NCBI RefSeq assembly: GCF_027594745.1
Contig: NZ_CP110854.1
Location: 3,551,501 to 3,615,500, forward strand
Length of the DNA stretch: 64,000 nucleotides
DNA from: Saprospira grandis
GTDB lineage: Bacteria; Bacteroidota; Bacteroidia; Chitinophagales; Saprospiraceae
Direction of reading: 5' to 3'
The notes beneath the pieces are model-generated. The model had not been told where the DNA came from and ran no database searches. It saw nothing but the letters and a program-made list of their open reading frames with translations. Positions 22,973 through 32,814 of the stretch are shown here, piece after piece; position 1 is the first letter of the stretch; every line of letters starts with the position of its first letter. The translations under genes were made by a program, and so were the position numbers.

Positions 22973-23911
22973 TTAGAGTTCATTAAACAGAATCACTTTT
23001 ATATTGGGAAATTGCTTGTTCAACTCTTTTTTTAAGCCAACAATATGAGATGCTCCAACAAATAATATATTTTTTCTGAATGTATTGGCTTCAATTTGTC
23101 GGCCAAGGTTATACGCAAAACGTTTATTTCGCTGCTTAAAGTAGTCTACGGCTTTTGCACAATCAGGCTGTTCCATGTCTGTATATTTTAGGCCACTTAA
23201 GCTATCTAGTAGCTCAAGATGTTTAGGTTTATTATTGACAATTCCGTATCGGCCAAAAATTGAGGGGAAAACTTCTCGCAGGACTATTTTTCGGATTATT
23301 TTTTTTTCTTTTCTTTTTACAGGGGTCTTGTCTATTGCTTTTTCGCAGGCTTGCCAGTGTTGATGAAATTCAGCATTGGTTTGTTGATCATCGGAGGCAT
23401 ATAATTTTTTATGTCCTAGTTTCAGCGCTAGTTTACGAGATAGTTCATAGTTTTCATGTCGTTTAGACTTTTTATGGCCCTCTGGGAAATAATCCTGAAC
23501 ATATCTATAGTAGTAAAAATTAGGGTAATCGAGTTGATAAGCAAATGAAAGGCAAATTTTTTTGAAATCGTCTTTAGTCATTTGCTGAAAATCTTTGCTC
23601 AACAGATGCTCTAGGGTGTCTTGATTAAAGTCAAACTCTTCTCTTACTTTTAGTGAATACTGATAAAAATTTTTGAGGCTCTCATTATGGCCATTTTTTA
23701 GGTAGGCCCAGCTCAAAGAGTCTTCCGGCCTAACAGTTTCAACAAAAATAGCTTCTGGTTGATAGGCTAAAGATTTTTTAAATAGGGGTTTATAGCTGTT
23801 TTTTAGGCGTTTAGGTAGCATGTGCATTGTTCCAACTAAAACAATTTCTTTTTGTTGGGCAAGCATTAGGGAAAAGTAGAATGTTAGGCTTAGACAGAGT
23901 AGGTATTTCAT
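22973..23911 (-). CDS. DUF5694 / TraB-like protein, secreted
   Basis: A 312-residue protein with an N-terminal signal peptide (KYLLCLSLTFYFSLMLAQ). It shows the features of the TraB/Tiki-like fold as used in DUF5694: VLVGTMHM near the start, IFVETVRPED, and the C-terminal ILFVGASHIVGLKKEL. In relatives of this fold the early Gly-Thr-x-His and the late Gly-x-x-His are candidate metal/catalytic residues, but activity has not been shown for this family to my knowledge. Transcribed alone, with its own terminator. It is richer in A+T than radA beside it. Confidence 0.8.
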   Translation of the reverse strand: MKYLLCLSLTFYFSLMLAQQKEIVLVGTMHMLPKRLKNSYKPLFKKSLAYQPEAIFVETVRPEDSLSWAYLKNGHNESLKNFYQYSLKVREEFDFNQDTLEHLLSKDFQQMTKDDFKKICLSFAYQLDYPNFYYYRYVQDYFPEGHKKSKRHENYELSRKLALKLGHKKLYASDDQQTNAEFHQHWQACEKAIDKTPVKRKEKKIIRKIVLREVFPSIFGRYGIVNNKPKHLELLDSLSGLKYTDMEQPDCAKAVDYFKQRNKRFAYNLGRQIEANTFRKNILFVGASHIVGLKKELNKQFPNIKVILFNEL

Positions 23912-24062
23912 TATTTAATAGATTTTAAAGTGAGACTAACTACTTGAATAAGATACCTATTATTCAATTTTTTCTTAAAAAATCTATTAACTAGCTTAAA
24001 TTTTTATCCAAGGATGGCGGTAATGATTCCTTTCAATAGCTTTTTGATGCAGACTGGAAAAC

Positions 24063-24095
24063 AAAAAAAGCCGAAGATCATCTCTTCGGCTTTTC
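24063..24095 (-). terminator. Bidirectional terminator, radA side
   Basis: AGCCGAAGA (24069-24077), loop TCATC, TCTTCGGCT (24083-24091), with an A-run on the left and T-run on the right. It ends radA on the minus strand. Confidence 0.85.
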
Positions 24096-24099
24096 TATT

Positions 24100-25494
24100 C
24101 TACTGAAACAGATCCTCAAAAAGTTGCTCTACCTTAGAGAGTGGAACAATTTCTATATCGTAATTGGCGGGATCGATCCCTTTCATATTAAACTTAGAAA
24201 CGTAAATTTTTTCAAAGCCGAGGCGATTGGCTTCTTGTATGCGTTGTTCGATGCGTTGGACCGAGCGAATTTCTCCAGACAAACCAATTTCTCCTGCAAA
24301 ACAAACATTAGAGGGCATGGCCACATCTTCCAAAGAGGAGAGGAGGGCGGCCACCACGGCCATATCAATAGCGGGATCGCTCACTTTTAGTCCCCCGGCT
24401 ACATTGAGAAAGACATCATTATTGCCAAACTGAAAACCGCAGCGTTTTTCCAAAACCGCCAAAAGCATACTCAATCGGCGGAGATCGAAACCCGTGGCCG
24501 AGCGTTGGGGCGAGCTAAAAACAGAAGTAGAAACCAAAGCCTGAATTTCGATCAGCATGGGGCGAATGCCCTCTACCGTGGCGGTAATTGCCGAACCGCT
24601 GAGATCCTCTTCTTTTTGGGTGAGCAAAAGTTCTGAAGGATTAGAAACTTCGCGCAAACCGCGGCCCTGCATTTCATAAATACCGAGTTCGGCCGTAGAG
24701 CCAAAGCGGTTTTTGATGGTCCGCAAAATGCGGTGGGTATAATTTCGGTCGCCTTCAAATTGCAGCACCACATCCACAATATGCTCCAGCAGTTTGGGTC
24801 CCGCAATCGCCCCATCTTTATTGATGTGGCCAATCACAAAGACGGGAATATTGGTCTCTTTGGCAAAGCGTTGCAATTCAGAAGCGCATTCTCGCACCTG
24901 AGAAACGGAGCCCGGAGGCGATTCAACATATTGCGAGCTCAGCGTTTGAATCGAATCGACCACCAAAACATCGGGGTTCAAAGTGGCCGCCTGCATCAAA
25001 AGGTTAGTCAAATTGGTTTCGGCCATCAAAAAGCAGTCATTATCGCGCAGCCCGAGGCGTTCGGCCCGCATTTTAATCTGTTGTTCGCTTTCCTCGCCCG
25101 AAACATAAAGCACTTTGCCCGAAAAACTCAGGGCCAATTGCAGCATCAGGGTCGATTTTCCAACACCGGGTTCTCCACCAATCAAGACAATCGATCCACT
25201 CACGATACCGCCGCCCAAAACCCGGTTCAATTCTTCATCATCGGTGGGCCTTCGCACTGTTCCATCGCCCTGCACCTTAGTAATATGTGTAGGGCGGGCA
25301 TGCTCTTGTTTTCGCCCTCTTTTTTGGGTCCAAGCGCCCTGGGTCGCCTTTTTGGCCTCCTGCTTGGCACTGCCCTTTACTGTGACCTCCTCTTGCAAGC
25401 TATTCCACTCGCCACAAGCACTACAGCGGCCCTCCCATTTTAGCGAAACATTGCCGCATTCGGTACATACAAAACTTTTCTGCGCTTTAGCCAT
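24100..25494 (-). CDS. radA: DNA repair protein RadA
   Basis: RecA-like branch-migration ATPase acting in recombinational repair. All domains of the 464-residue family are visible: an N-terminal C4 zinc finger (CTECGNVSLKWEGRCSACGEW), Walker A GGEPGVGKSTL, Walker B VLVVDSIQTL, the RadA-specific KNRFGS motif, and a C-terminal Lon-protease-like domain (SDPAIDMAVVAALLSS ... CFAGEIGLSGEIR). The normal start is ATG 25494 (MAKAQKSFVCTECG). It is followed by a bidirectional terminator; upstream lies element R9. Confidence 0.97.
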   Translation of the reverse strand: MAKAQKSFVCTECGNVSLKWEGRCSACGEWNSLQEEVTVKGSAKQEAKKATQGAWTQKRGRKQEHARPTHITKVQGDGTVRRPTDDEELNRVLGGGIVSGSIVLIGGEPGVGKSTLMLQLALSFSGKVLYVSGEESEQQIKMRAERLGLRDNDCFLMAETNLTNLLMQAATLNPDVLVVDSIQTLSSQYVESPPGSVSQVRECASELQRFAKETNIPVFVIGHINKDGAIAGPKLLEHIVDVVLQFEGDRNYTHRILRTIKNRFGSTAELGIYEMQGRGLREVSNPSELLLTQKEEDLSGSAITATVEGIRPMLIEIQALVSTSVFSSPQRSATGFDLRRLSMLLAVLEKRCGFQFGNNDVFLNVAGGLKVSDPAIDMAVVAALLSSLEDVAMPSNVCFAGEIGLSGEIRSVQRIEQRIQEANRLGFEKIYVSKFNMKGIDPANYDIEIVPLSKVEQLFEDLFQ

Positions 25495-25564
25495 TTCTTT
25501 AATTTTGCAACAAATTAGTGGCCTTTTTTTGCTTTTGCAACTCTTTGTTGGTGTTTTTTATTTT

Positions 25565-25745
25565 GGGGCCCGCGGCCGCCCTTTAATTTGGGGCGGCCGC
25601 CGCTAGGCTTCGCCGCTCGCAGGTCTGCTCGGCCCTGCGTTTTTTTTCGCTTTGCTCAAAAAAACTGGGTCTGGCCTGCGGCCACGGCTGCGCAGCGCTG
25701 GGCCAACTGGCCCTTCGGGCCAAGCAGCTCGCTTCGCTCGCTGCT
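25565..25745 (+). repeat. GC-rich intergenic element R9
   Basis: GGGGCCCGCGGCCGCC start, GGTCTGCTCGGCCCTGCG core, an A/T-armed hairpin with GCTTTGC centre, GGTCTGGCC, GGCC/GGCC hairpin, and a modified distal end (GGCTGCGCAGCGCTGGGCC). It fills the gap between radA and the response regulator, opposite in direction to both genes. Confidence 0.85.
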
Positions 25746-25755
25746 CTTTTTGGGC

Positions 25756-26463
25756 CTAATCTTCTTCTGGGGCTTGGAACTTATAGCCTACGCCACGGAC
25801 CGAGAGAAAAAATTGGGGATTTTTGGGATCTTCTTCAAAATACTTGCGAAAAGAAAGGATAAAATTATCGATCGTGCGGGTAGAAGGGTAGACATCATAG
25901 CCCCAAACGGCCTGTAAAATCTGTTGTCGAGAAACGGCTTCTCCTGCTCGTTCTATGAGTAGCTTGAGGAGCATTCCTTCTTTTTTGGTCAGTTTAAAAT
26001 CTTGGCCATCTTGGCCCTTGGCGCTTTGCTCTTGAAAATTGACATAATTTGGCCCAAAATGATACTCTTCTAGGGTATTGGCGCGGTGGTTTTGGCTTCT
26101 TTTGAGCAAAATCTGAATGCGGAGCAGCAACTCCTCTAGCATAAAGGGTTTGGTAATATAATCATCGGCCCCTTTGCGCAGGCCTTGGATCTTATCGGCG
26201 CTACTATCTTTGGCGGTGAGGAAAATAATGGGGGTTTCGCTATCGTGCAGGCGAATTTGTTCGCAAACATCTAGGCCGTCCATTTCGGGCAGCATAATAT
26301 CGAGTAGAATGAGGTCAAAGTGTTGGCCCAAAAACTGGGGCAGCACGCTTTTGCCATCGGCAAGGGCCAAGACCTCATAGCCCTCTAGTTCTAGATTGAG
26401 GCTAAGGGTTTCGCGGATATTTTCTTCATCTTCTACCAAAAGGATTCGAGCAATATGGTCCAT
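25756..26463 (-). CDS. OmpR-family response regulator
   Basis: A 235-residue transcription factor with an N-terminal receiver domain (ILLVEDEENIRETL, phospho-acceptor Asp55 in LILLDIMLPEMDG, switch residues in IIFLTAKDS and YITKPF) and a C-terminal winged helix (FKLTKKEGMLLKLLIERAGEAVSRQQIL ... RTIDNFILSFRKYFEEDPKNPQFFLSVRGVGYKF). It is the natural partner of the histidine kinase encoded just upstream on the same strand, though a GC element separates them. Regulon unknown. Confidence 0.95.
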   Translation of the reverse strand: MDHIARILLVEDEENIRETLSLNLELEGYEVLALADGKSVLPQFLGQHFDLILLDIMLPEMDGLDVCEQIRLHDSETPIIFLTAKDSSADKIQGLRKGADDYITKPFMLEELLLRIQILLKRSQNHRANTLEEYHFGPNYVNFQEQSAKGQDGQDFKLTKKEGMLLKLLIERAGEAVSRQQILQAVWGYDVYPSTRTIDNFILSFRKYFEEDPKNPQFFLSVRGVGYKFQAPEED

Positions 26464-26510
26464 ATATATAGTATAAGTTTAGTAAACTGTTTTGGGCGGG
26501 CTAATTTATG

Positions 26511-26649
26511 GCTGAGGGATGGAAAGCAGGGCCGCCGAAGGCGGCAGACCAAAGGCTTTTGAAGCAAAGCGAAAAAGCCTGCAGGGCCGAGCAGACCTGC
26601 GAGCTGCGACAGAGCCCGACCCAAGGCCGCAGGCCGCAGGGGCAGCCCC
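26511..26649 (-). repeat. GC-rich intergenic element R10 inside the two-component locus
   Basis: Minus-strand element with GCTGAGGGATGG distal end, hairpins GCCGCC/GGCGGC and GGCTTTT/AAAAGCC, core CAGGGCCGAGCAG, and gene-facing end GGGGCAGCCCC at 26638-26649. It separates the kinase stop from the regulator start. Confidence 0.9.
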
Positions 26650-26663
26650 AAAAAAACAAAAAA

Positions 26664-27656
26664 TTATTTAATCGGCAACTTGATCGAAAAAATGCTGCCT
26701 TGGGGTTGGTTCTCTCGGATTTGGATTTGGCCATGATGGGCGGCCACCACTTTTTGGAGAATATAGAGGCCCAGGCCGGTGCCCTTGCTTTTGCGGGTGC
26801 GTTCATCGCCAATGCGATAAAACTTTTGAAAAATGGCTTGGCGTTCGGTTTTGGGAATGCCGGGCCCTTGGTCCTTAAATTCGATCAGATAATGGTCTTT
26901 TTTTTGGCGCAGCTCCACGGATAAAAAGGGGCTTTGGCCAGCGTATTTCAGGGCATTATCGAGCAAATTATGAAAGGCAGATTGCAGCATACTGCGGTCG
27001 CCTTGGGGCATACAATCTAGTTGATCATCATAGATAAATCGAATTTCCTTGGGGAAGCGGGGCTGCACCCATTGGATGACCTCTTGGAGCAATTGTTTGA
27101 GATCGAGGCATTCGAAAATATATTGGTGGCCGCCTTCTACCCGGGCGGCCAGCAAGAGATCTTGGACCAGCTTGTGGAGTCTTTGGTTATCTTGCAGGGC
27201 ATTTTTGCTCAGGCGTTGGATTTGCTCGGGGCTAAGTTGGCGCTTTTGAAAAGTTTCTAGAATCAATTGGACCGAGGCGATGGGCGATTTGAGCTCATGC
27301 GTAATAGAAAGCAAGAAATTTTGTTGTTGTTGGGCCAGCGCCCATTGTTTGCGTTGGCTTTGCACAATTTTGTAGACGCCGAGAAGGAGGAGGGAGAGAA
27401 AAACCAGCCCTTCGCCCATAATCATCATCCGTTGGCGATGGTAATGGCTTTGGGCCGCCTGAAAACTAGGCAAAGCTTGCAACTGCTGTTTGCTAACATC
27501 TGGGTGAATGGCTTGGATTTCTGCTTGTTGTGCGCTCCAAACGGCCTCCGTTTTTGTTTGCAACAAATAGGCCCACCAACTGCCTGCTAATAGGATATAG
27601 GCCATGACCAAATAGAGCAAAATATTGATAGAACGTTGATTCATTGGCTTTGTCAT
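26664..27656 (-). CDS. Sensor histidine kinase
   Basis: Membrane-bound sensor of 330 residues. Two spans (about residues 11-31 and 77-97) enclose a short periplasmic segment of about 45 residues. The phospho-acceptor His120 lies in SITHELKSPIASVQ, followed by the ATPase boxes: FHNLLDNALKYA (N box), IEFKDQGPGIP (G1), FQKFYRIGD (F) and KGTGLGLYILQKVV (G2). The short sensor domain gives no clue to the signal. ATG 27656 is used; an internal ATG at 27644 is possible. The 265-base divergent gap to the next gene contains a GGACTTAA/TTAAGTCC hairpin at 27725-27743. Confidence 0.94.
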   Translation of the reverse strand: MTKPMNQRSINILLYLVMAYILLAGSWWAYLLQTKTEAVWSAQQAEIQAIHPDVSKQQLQALPSFQAAQSHYHRQRMMIMGEGLVFLSLLLLGVYKIVQSQRKQWALAQQQQNFLLSITHELKSPIASVQLILETFQKRQLSPEQIQRLSKNALQDNQRLHKLVQDLLLAARVEGGHQYIFECLDLKQLLQEVIQWVQPRFPKEIRFIYDDQLDCMPQGDRSMLQSAFHNLLDNALKYAGQSPFLSVELRQKKDHYLIEFKDQGPGIPKTERQAIFQKFYRIGDERTRKSKGTGLGLYILQKVVAAHHGQIQIRENQPQGSIFSIKLPIK

Positions 27657-27921
27657 TAGAATGTCCAGTTGGAAAATTACGGCTTTTTGCAGGCAAGATA
27701 AATTTTATCGAGAAATTAGTTGCTGGACTTAAAAGTTAAGTCCTTGCTAAAAAAAAAGGGATAAAAGGGAGAAGGCAGTGGCCTTTTCTCTTAAAAAATT
27801 CGTTTTTTTAGAAATCAGACTATCTAAGGTCTATAAAGCAAAACTACCTACAGATAAATGCCTTAAGATGAAAGCAAGCTGTTCATAATAAGGGATTTTG
27901 CCCGTTAAACTGTCATACACT

Positions 27922-30900
27922 ATGAAGCAAACATTACTATTCTTTTTTGCCTTATTTATAATGGGGCCTGTTCTCTATGCCCAAGGAACAGTGACGATGA
28001 ATAACATCAGTCATCCTGGGGCCATATTTGAGGTTTGTCCCGGAGATGCGGTGGTTTTTAATTATACCAACTTAATCTATTGGCCAGACTACTTTTATGT
28101 AGAGCATACCGATGGGACCAATTCGGCAGTGATTATTAGAGAGGGCGATTTGTATCAGGGCAATTTTTCTGCAACAGATAGTGAGGCAGAAGAAGATATT
28201 GACGATTTGACGGGAGATTTGGGAGGACCCACTGGCCAAACAAGAAGAGATGGGAGTGGAGATGTGAATGCCCTCTTTGTTTCTGGGGCCACTCAAAGTG
28301 CGGCTATTCCAAAAAATGGGAGCATCCCCTTTACGATTCCCTCTGACATGAAATCTTGTAAGATTGTCTTTTATGAGCATGATGAGAATGGATTTGGCGG
28401 AGGTGATATTGCTGCTCCTATTGATAGTTTTTTCCTCATTGTGGTTCGGCCCGAGCTAGACATTGTGGGTTTGGCCAACACTATTTGTTCTAGAGACACT
28501 ATTCCAATTCAGTTGAGTCCAAGTCCGAGCAGTGGTTTTCCTACGGGCACCTCACTAACGGTACAGGATGGAGGCGGAGGCCCGGTAACGGGGGCCTATT
28601 TGCAAAGCCCTTCGGCGCAACCTGCTTATATTGGGGCTAGCCATGACCTTATTCCAGATGGCTTGAATGCTGGTACGACGCCACTCACGCAAAACTTGGC
28701 CAGCCGGGATATACGTCTGCGCTATGTGTATACGCCCTATATGGCCACTACAGCGGCCACTTGTAATGCTATTACCTATACGACTAGCACAAGAATTTAC
28801 AACAATAGTATTGACTCTGTTCGTTTGGCTCCATTGACTAACAACTCGGATACCGTACCGATTAGCATTAGCTCCAGTGATCCTACCTATTTTGCGAGCT
28901 TGATTAACTCTAATCCTCCTATTCCGGTCAGTTATTCTGGTGTTTATGTATTAAACGATCGTTTTTTGGGGGCTACTGCAGATTCTGGTCGTTATGAAAT
29001 TGGTATTTTGTACAATAATAATGGTTGTACGGCCCTGCTATCGGATACCGCAGAGATTCTAGATGTTCCTCCTCGTGTATTGCCAGAGACGCATTGTCGT
29101 TTGGATCCGCCCTTAGTTTTTGGTCGAGATACAACGACCTTTCCTTGGGATCCTAGCTGGGTTGGTCCCAACGCTAGCGCCTCAAATACACGAACCACAC
29201 AGAGTCGAGAGTATGTGATGACCGTGTCGGCCAACCCTTCCTCTGCTTTAACGACCCTAAACGGAACAGCAGGGCAGGAGGAGTACTCCTTGTCTCCTGC
29301 TCCGGGGATAGATAGTGTAACGGTGACCATTTCTTATTATCGAGAAACAAGATCTCAGACTTACAACTCTTCTACGAATACCGTTTCTAGTACTTCTCCA
29401 GATCAGCAATTGGTTGTGCGCTATGAAGAGGTAGTTTATGTAGTGGACCCGCCCGAAGTGGCTATAGATTCTACAATTGCAGAGAATTACTGTAATTATG
29501 AAACCTTTGTCAATTTAGGTGGCTCTAGCCCCGCTAATGGAGTACATTATATTACCGCCAGAAACGGAAATGCAGCCAATACTTCCACTACGCTAGGGTC
29601 TATTTTTAACCCTAATGCAATTTATACGGCTAGTAATGAGACCACTGATGTTAACTACTACCTCATTTATGAGGCGGGACAAGGAAACTGTGCGGCTAGA
29701 GATACCGCTAATGTCCGCATCCTTGGAGATGTAGCCCTAGCCATTTCTGGCCGAAACTCTAGCTCTTTGGGTAACCAAAACAACCGCTATTGCACCAATG
29801 GTGGCGTAGATCTGCTTTCGGGGATACCTTCTCCCGCCTCCTATAATTCGCTAGATTCTTTGATTGCTTCTCAGGCCAACTTTAGCGGACCTGGTATTGT
29901 AGGTAATGGACCACTTTTTAATCCTGCTGCATCAGGAACAGGACCAAAAACAATTACCTTCACTTATATTAGCCAGTATGGTTGTGTTTCTTCTTTAGAT
30001 TCTACCTTTACGGTGAATTTGGCGCCTATTGCCGGACTAGAAACCGATGAAGCCGATACCACCTATTGTGCCGATGATACAATCGGTATTTTAACGGGAA
30101 CTCCCTCCGGTGGGGCTTATTCTGGACCAACGATTTCTGGACCAACAGATGATCAGTTTAATCCCTCGGTGGTCTATAGTCCCATTTTGCCGAATACCCC
30201 TGGTTATGTCAATTATGCCTATGTTTATCAAGATCCTACTACCCTTTGTAAGGATACGGTAGAAATTGAAGTGACGATTAACCCGCTACCTAGCTCCAAC
30301 TTCAGTATGGCGAGCTATCATTTCTGCCAAGCCGATGAACCGCAAGAGCTCTTTGGCTTGCCCACCGGTGGGCGCTATTTCTTTGGGGATACTTCTGCCA
30401 CGGCAGGAATTATTCATGGGGCCCTTATCAATGGACAATATTGGCCCAATCCGAACTACTCGGATAGTACACGCTATCCCGCTTTGGTCCGAGATACCAT
30501 TATCTATGAAACGGAAGCGCTTACTTGTACTGCCCGAGATACTCAAATTGTCAATATTCATCCGCATCCAGAGTATAGCTTTTTTGCCACTCATGACACT
30601 CAAGGTCTGCCCGCAGATGCTACAGCAGATGCTTGCTTTGGCCGAGATACGCTCTTTTTCTATCCCAATTTGCTCACTGGAAATGTCTTGAATTATAGCG
30701 GTCCCGGTGTGCTCTTTGAAAAAGAGTTTATGATTTCTAATATTGCAGGAGTGGGTACGCACCAGATTCAGGCGGTTTTCCAAGATACTAGCAATGTCTT
30801 TGTTTCTTGTCTGGATACCGCTTGGGCTAGCTTTAATGTGCATAGTTTGCCTAATGTAAAACTGAGCGCAGATAATAGCTGCTCTAGCGATTCCGTCCTC

Positions 30901-32745
30901 TTTGAGATCGATAATGATAGTATGAATTTGGTCGGAACAATTCCTGGAACCACCACCCTTTACGATTCTATCACTACCGCGGTTTGGAATATGGGCGATG
31001 GCAACAGCTTTGCCGCTAGCTATGATAATAATAATCAGTTTCCAACTTTTAATTATCAGTATAGTAGTCCTGGCATTTTTGAGGCCTCGCTCTTTGTCGA
31101 AAATAATAACTATTGCAGCGATTCGGATACTATTCGGGTCTTAGTTTTGCCCAATGAACAGCCCAATGCGCTAGTTCCTTATAGTGAAGACTTTGATGCT
31201 AGCGCCAATGGTTGGGTTGAAGAGGCCGAAGGCCAAGCCCAATCGAGTAACCTCTGGGAGTGGGGTATGCCCGCCGATCTAGATATTGCTCAGGATCATG
31301 GCCAAGTTTGGATCACCCGAACAGATAGTACCTATGGCCCAGATGAAAGTGGTTGGGTGTATAGCCCTTGTATCGACCTAACCGCCCTCGAACGTCCCAT
31401 GCTCAAACTGGATTTCTTTAATGAAACCGATGAAGGTAATGACGGAACGGTGATCGAATATTTTAATCCCCAAACAGAGAAATGGTTGCCCTTAGGAAAT
31501 GTCAACCGAGGCATCAATTGGTATAATCAGGCGGTAGTAGCTGGCCGTCCTGGGGTACAAGATTTAGCCCCTAAAGGCTGGTCTGGCATAAGTAATGGCT
31601 GGCAAGATGCCCGCTATACCCTAGATGCTTTCCGCAACTTTGAGAATTTCCGCTTTAGAGTGGCCTTTGGCGCTATCGGGGCCTCACAAACGCCTCTTCG
31701 TGGCTTTGCCTTCGATAATGTTTGGATCGGGAACCGAGAACGCAATGTACTGCTCGAGCATTTCTCTAATGCTGGGGTGGTCAATATGGACCCAATCAAC
31801 CAATATGTTTATAATCTGGTCTATCGTACGCCTGCCGTTCGAGATGTGATTTTACTACAAATCAATAATGAAGACCCCGCTTTTGACCCCATGAACAGCC
31901 TGAACCGAGACGATCCCTCGGCCAGAACCTCTATTTATGGTATTGATGGCGTAAGCGCTAAGGCGGTAGTCGATGGTCGCCGCTATAGCAACAATCCACC
32001 CAATTCTGCCGATTTGAGACAGGAGGATTTTGAAACGGACATGCTAGAAGATGCTCGTTTTGATATTCGTCTCGAGCCGATTGCCTTTATTGGGAATAAT
32101 AATCTGCAAATCAATGCGACCCTAATCGCTAAGGATACCCTGGCCGCTGCAGATTATGATTTGCAGCTAGTGGTGACCGAAGATTCAGCCGTATATTTTT
32201 CTAATGGGGTAAATTTCCATACGCACTCTTTGCTCCGCAAGATGTTGCCCGATGCCGCAGGAACCCGCTTTAGCCAATCTTGGCTGCCTGGCGATAGCGT
32301 TCAGCTTTCGGAGGTTTGGACCTACAACCCCAATAATATCGATACGGCTCATCTGGAGGCCATTGCCTTTGTGCAGGAGGATGCCCCCACTAGCCGAACG
32401 ATTTATCAGGCGGTGAGGACCCGAGATATTACCGAATATGTGAATGCCTTGAGCACTACTGAACTAGCCGAGGCGCAGGCCGAAGCTCATCAGATCAATA
32501 CGGCTTTGCTTTCGCCAAATCCTGCGGTAAATTATACGCAGTTGTTGTTTGCGCAGCCGCTCAGCCAAGATTTTCAGTGGTCCTTAATCGACTTGCAGGG
32601 AAGAGTATTGGCCCAAGGCCAGCTAGAGGCAGGCAGCCAAAGCGCTCGCTTCGATCTGCATGATTTACCCGCAGCTCCTTATTTCTTGCAAATTGGCAAT
32701 GCCAATTTTAAAACCACCAAGAAGTTTACGGTAATTCGGCCCTAA
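27922..32745 (+). CDS. Giant T9SS-secreted multidomain surface protein, 1607 aa
   Basis: Begins with a signal peptide (MKQTLLFFFALFIMGPVLYAQ) at ATG 27922; the TTG 24 bases earlier is less likely. Residues 30-1000 contain repeated beta-sandwich units with the pattern YC...LTGTPSGGAYSGP...FNP common in gliding/adhesion proteins. A PKD-like domain follows (WNMGDGNSF ... SSPGIFEASLFV), then a jelly-roll-like region (YSEDFDASANGWVEE ... FDNVWIG) and a region resembling Omp28-type thioredoxin folds (VLLEHFSNAG ... YGIDGVSAKAVVDG) without cysteines. A type A sorting domain ends the protein (LLSPNPAVNYTQL ... KKFTVIRP). Probably a surface adhesin or scaffold. It is followed by a strong terminator. 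Confidence 0.9.
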   Translation: MKQTLLFFFALFIMGPVLYAQGTVTMNNISHPGAIFEVCPGDAVVFNYTNLIYWPDYFYVEHTDGTNSAVIIREGDLYQGNFSATDSEAEEDIDDLTGDLGGPTGQTRRDGSGDVNALFVSGATQSAAIPKNGSIPFTIPSDMKSCKIVFYEHDENGFGGGDIAAPIDSFFLIVVRPELDIVGLANTICSRDTIPIQLSPSPSSGFPTGTSLTVQDGGGGPVTGAYLQSPSAQPAYIGASHDLIPDGLNAGTTPLTQNLASRDIRLRYVYTPYMATTAATCNAITYTTSTRIYNNSIDSVRLAPLTNNSDTVPISISSSDPTYFASLINSNPPIPVSYSGVYVLNDRFLGATADSGRYEIGILYNNNGCTALLSDTAEILDVPPRVLPETHCRLDPPLVFGRDTTTFPWDPSWVGPNASASNTRTTQSREYVMTVSANPSSALTTLNGTAGQEEYSLSPAPGIDSVTVTISYYRETRSQTYNSSTNTVSSTSPDQQLVVRYEEVVYVVDPPEVAIDSTIAENYCNYETFVNLGGSSPANGVHYITARNGNAANTSTTLGSIFNPNAIYTASNETTDVNYYLIYEAGQGNCAARDTANVRILGDVALAISGRNSSSLGNQNNRYCTNGGVDLLSGIPSPASYNSLDSLIASQANFSGPGIVGNGPLFNPAASGTGPKTITFTYISQYGCVSSLDSTFTVNLAPIAGLETDEADTTYCADDTIGILTGTPSGGAYSGPTISGPTDDQFNPSVVYSPILPNTPGYVNYAYVYQDPTTLCKDTVEIEVTINPLPSSNFSMASYHFCQADEPQELFGLPTGGRYFFGDTSATAGIIHGALINGQYWPNPNYSDSTRYPALVRDTIIYETEALTCTARDTQIVNIHPHPEYSFFATHDTQGLPADATADACFGRDTLFFYPNLLTGNVLNYSGPGVLFEKEFMISNIAGVGTHQIQAVFQDTSNVFVSCLDTAWASFNVHSLPNVKLSADNSCSSDSVLFEIDNDSMNLVGTIPGTTTLYDSITTAVWNMGDGNSFAASYDNNNQFPTFNYQYSSPGIFEASLFVENNNYCSDSDTIRVLVLPNEQPNALVPYSEDFDASANGWVEEAEGQAQSSNLWEWGMPADLDIAQDHGQVWITRTDSTYGPDESGWVYSPCIDLTALERPMLKLDFFNETDEGNDGTVIEYFNPQTEKWLPLGNVNRGINWYNQAVVAGRPGVQDLAPKGWSGISNGWQDARYTLDAFRNFENFRFRVAFGAIGASQTPLRGFAFDNVWIGNRERNVLLEHFSNAGVVNMDPINQYVYNLVYRTPAVRDVILLQINNEDPAFDPMNSLNRDDPSARTSIYGIDGVSAKAVVDGRRYSNNPPNSADLRQEDFETDMLEDARFDIRLEPIAFIGNNNLQINATLIAKDTLAAADYDLQLVVTEDSAVYFSNGVNFHTHSLLRKMLPDAAGTRFSQSWLPGDSVQLSEVWTYNPNNIDTAHLEAIAFVQEDAPTSRTIYQAVRTRDITEYVNALSTTELAEAQAEAHQINTALLSPNPAVNYTQLLFAQPLSQDFQWSLIDLQGRVLAQGQLEAGSQSARFDLHDLPAAPYFLQIGNANFKTTKKFTVIRP

Positions 32746-32760
32746 AGCTGGACCAAAATG

Positions 32761-32800
32761 AAAACAGGCCCCAAGGCATTGCCTTGGGGCCTGTTTTTTT
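32761..32800 (+). terminator. Rho-independent terminator
   Basis: Fifteen-base-pair stem AACAGGCCCCAAGGC (32763-32777) / GCCTTGGGGCCTGTT (32781-32795), loop ATT, then T-run. Confidence 0.92.
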
Positions 32801-32814
32801 ATCTACAGCAGCCT

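Noticed and set aside
24733..25606. Plus-strand frames opposite radA (236 and 163 aa)
   Set aside because: They mirror the codon structure of radA, which has all its expected motifs.
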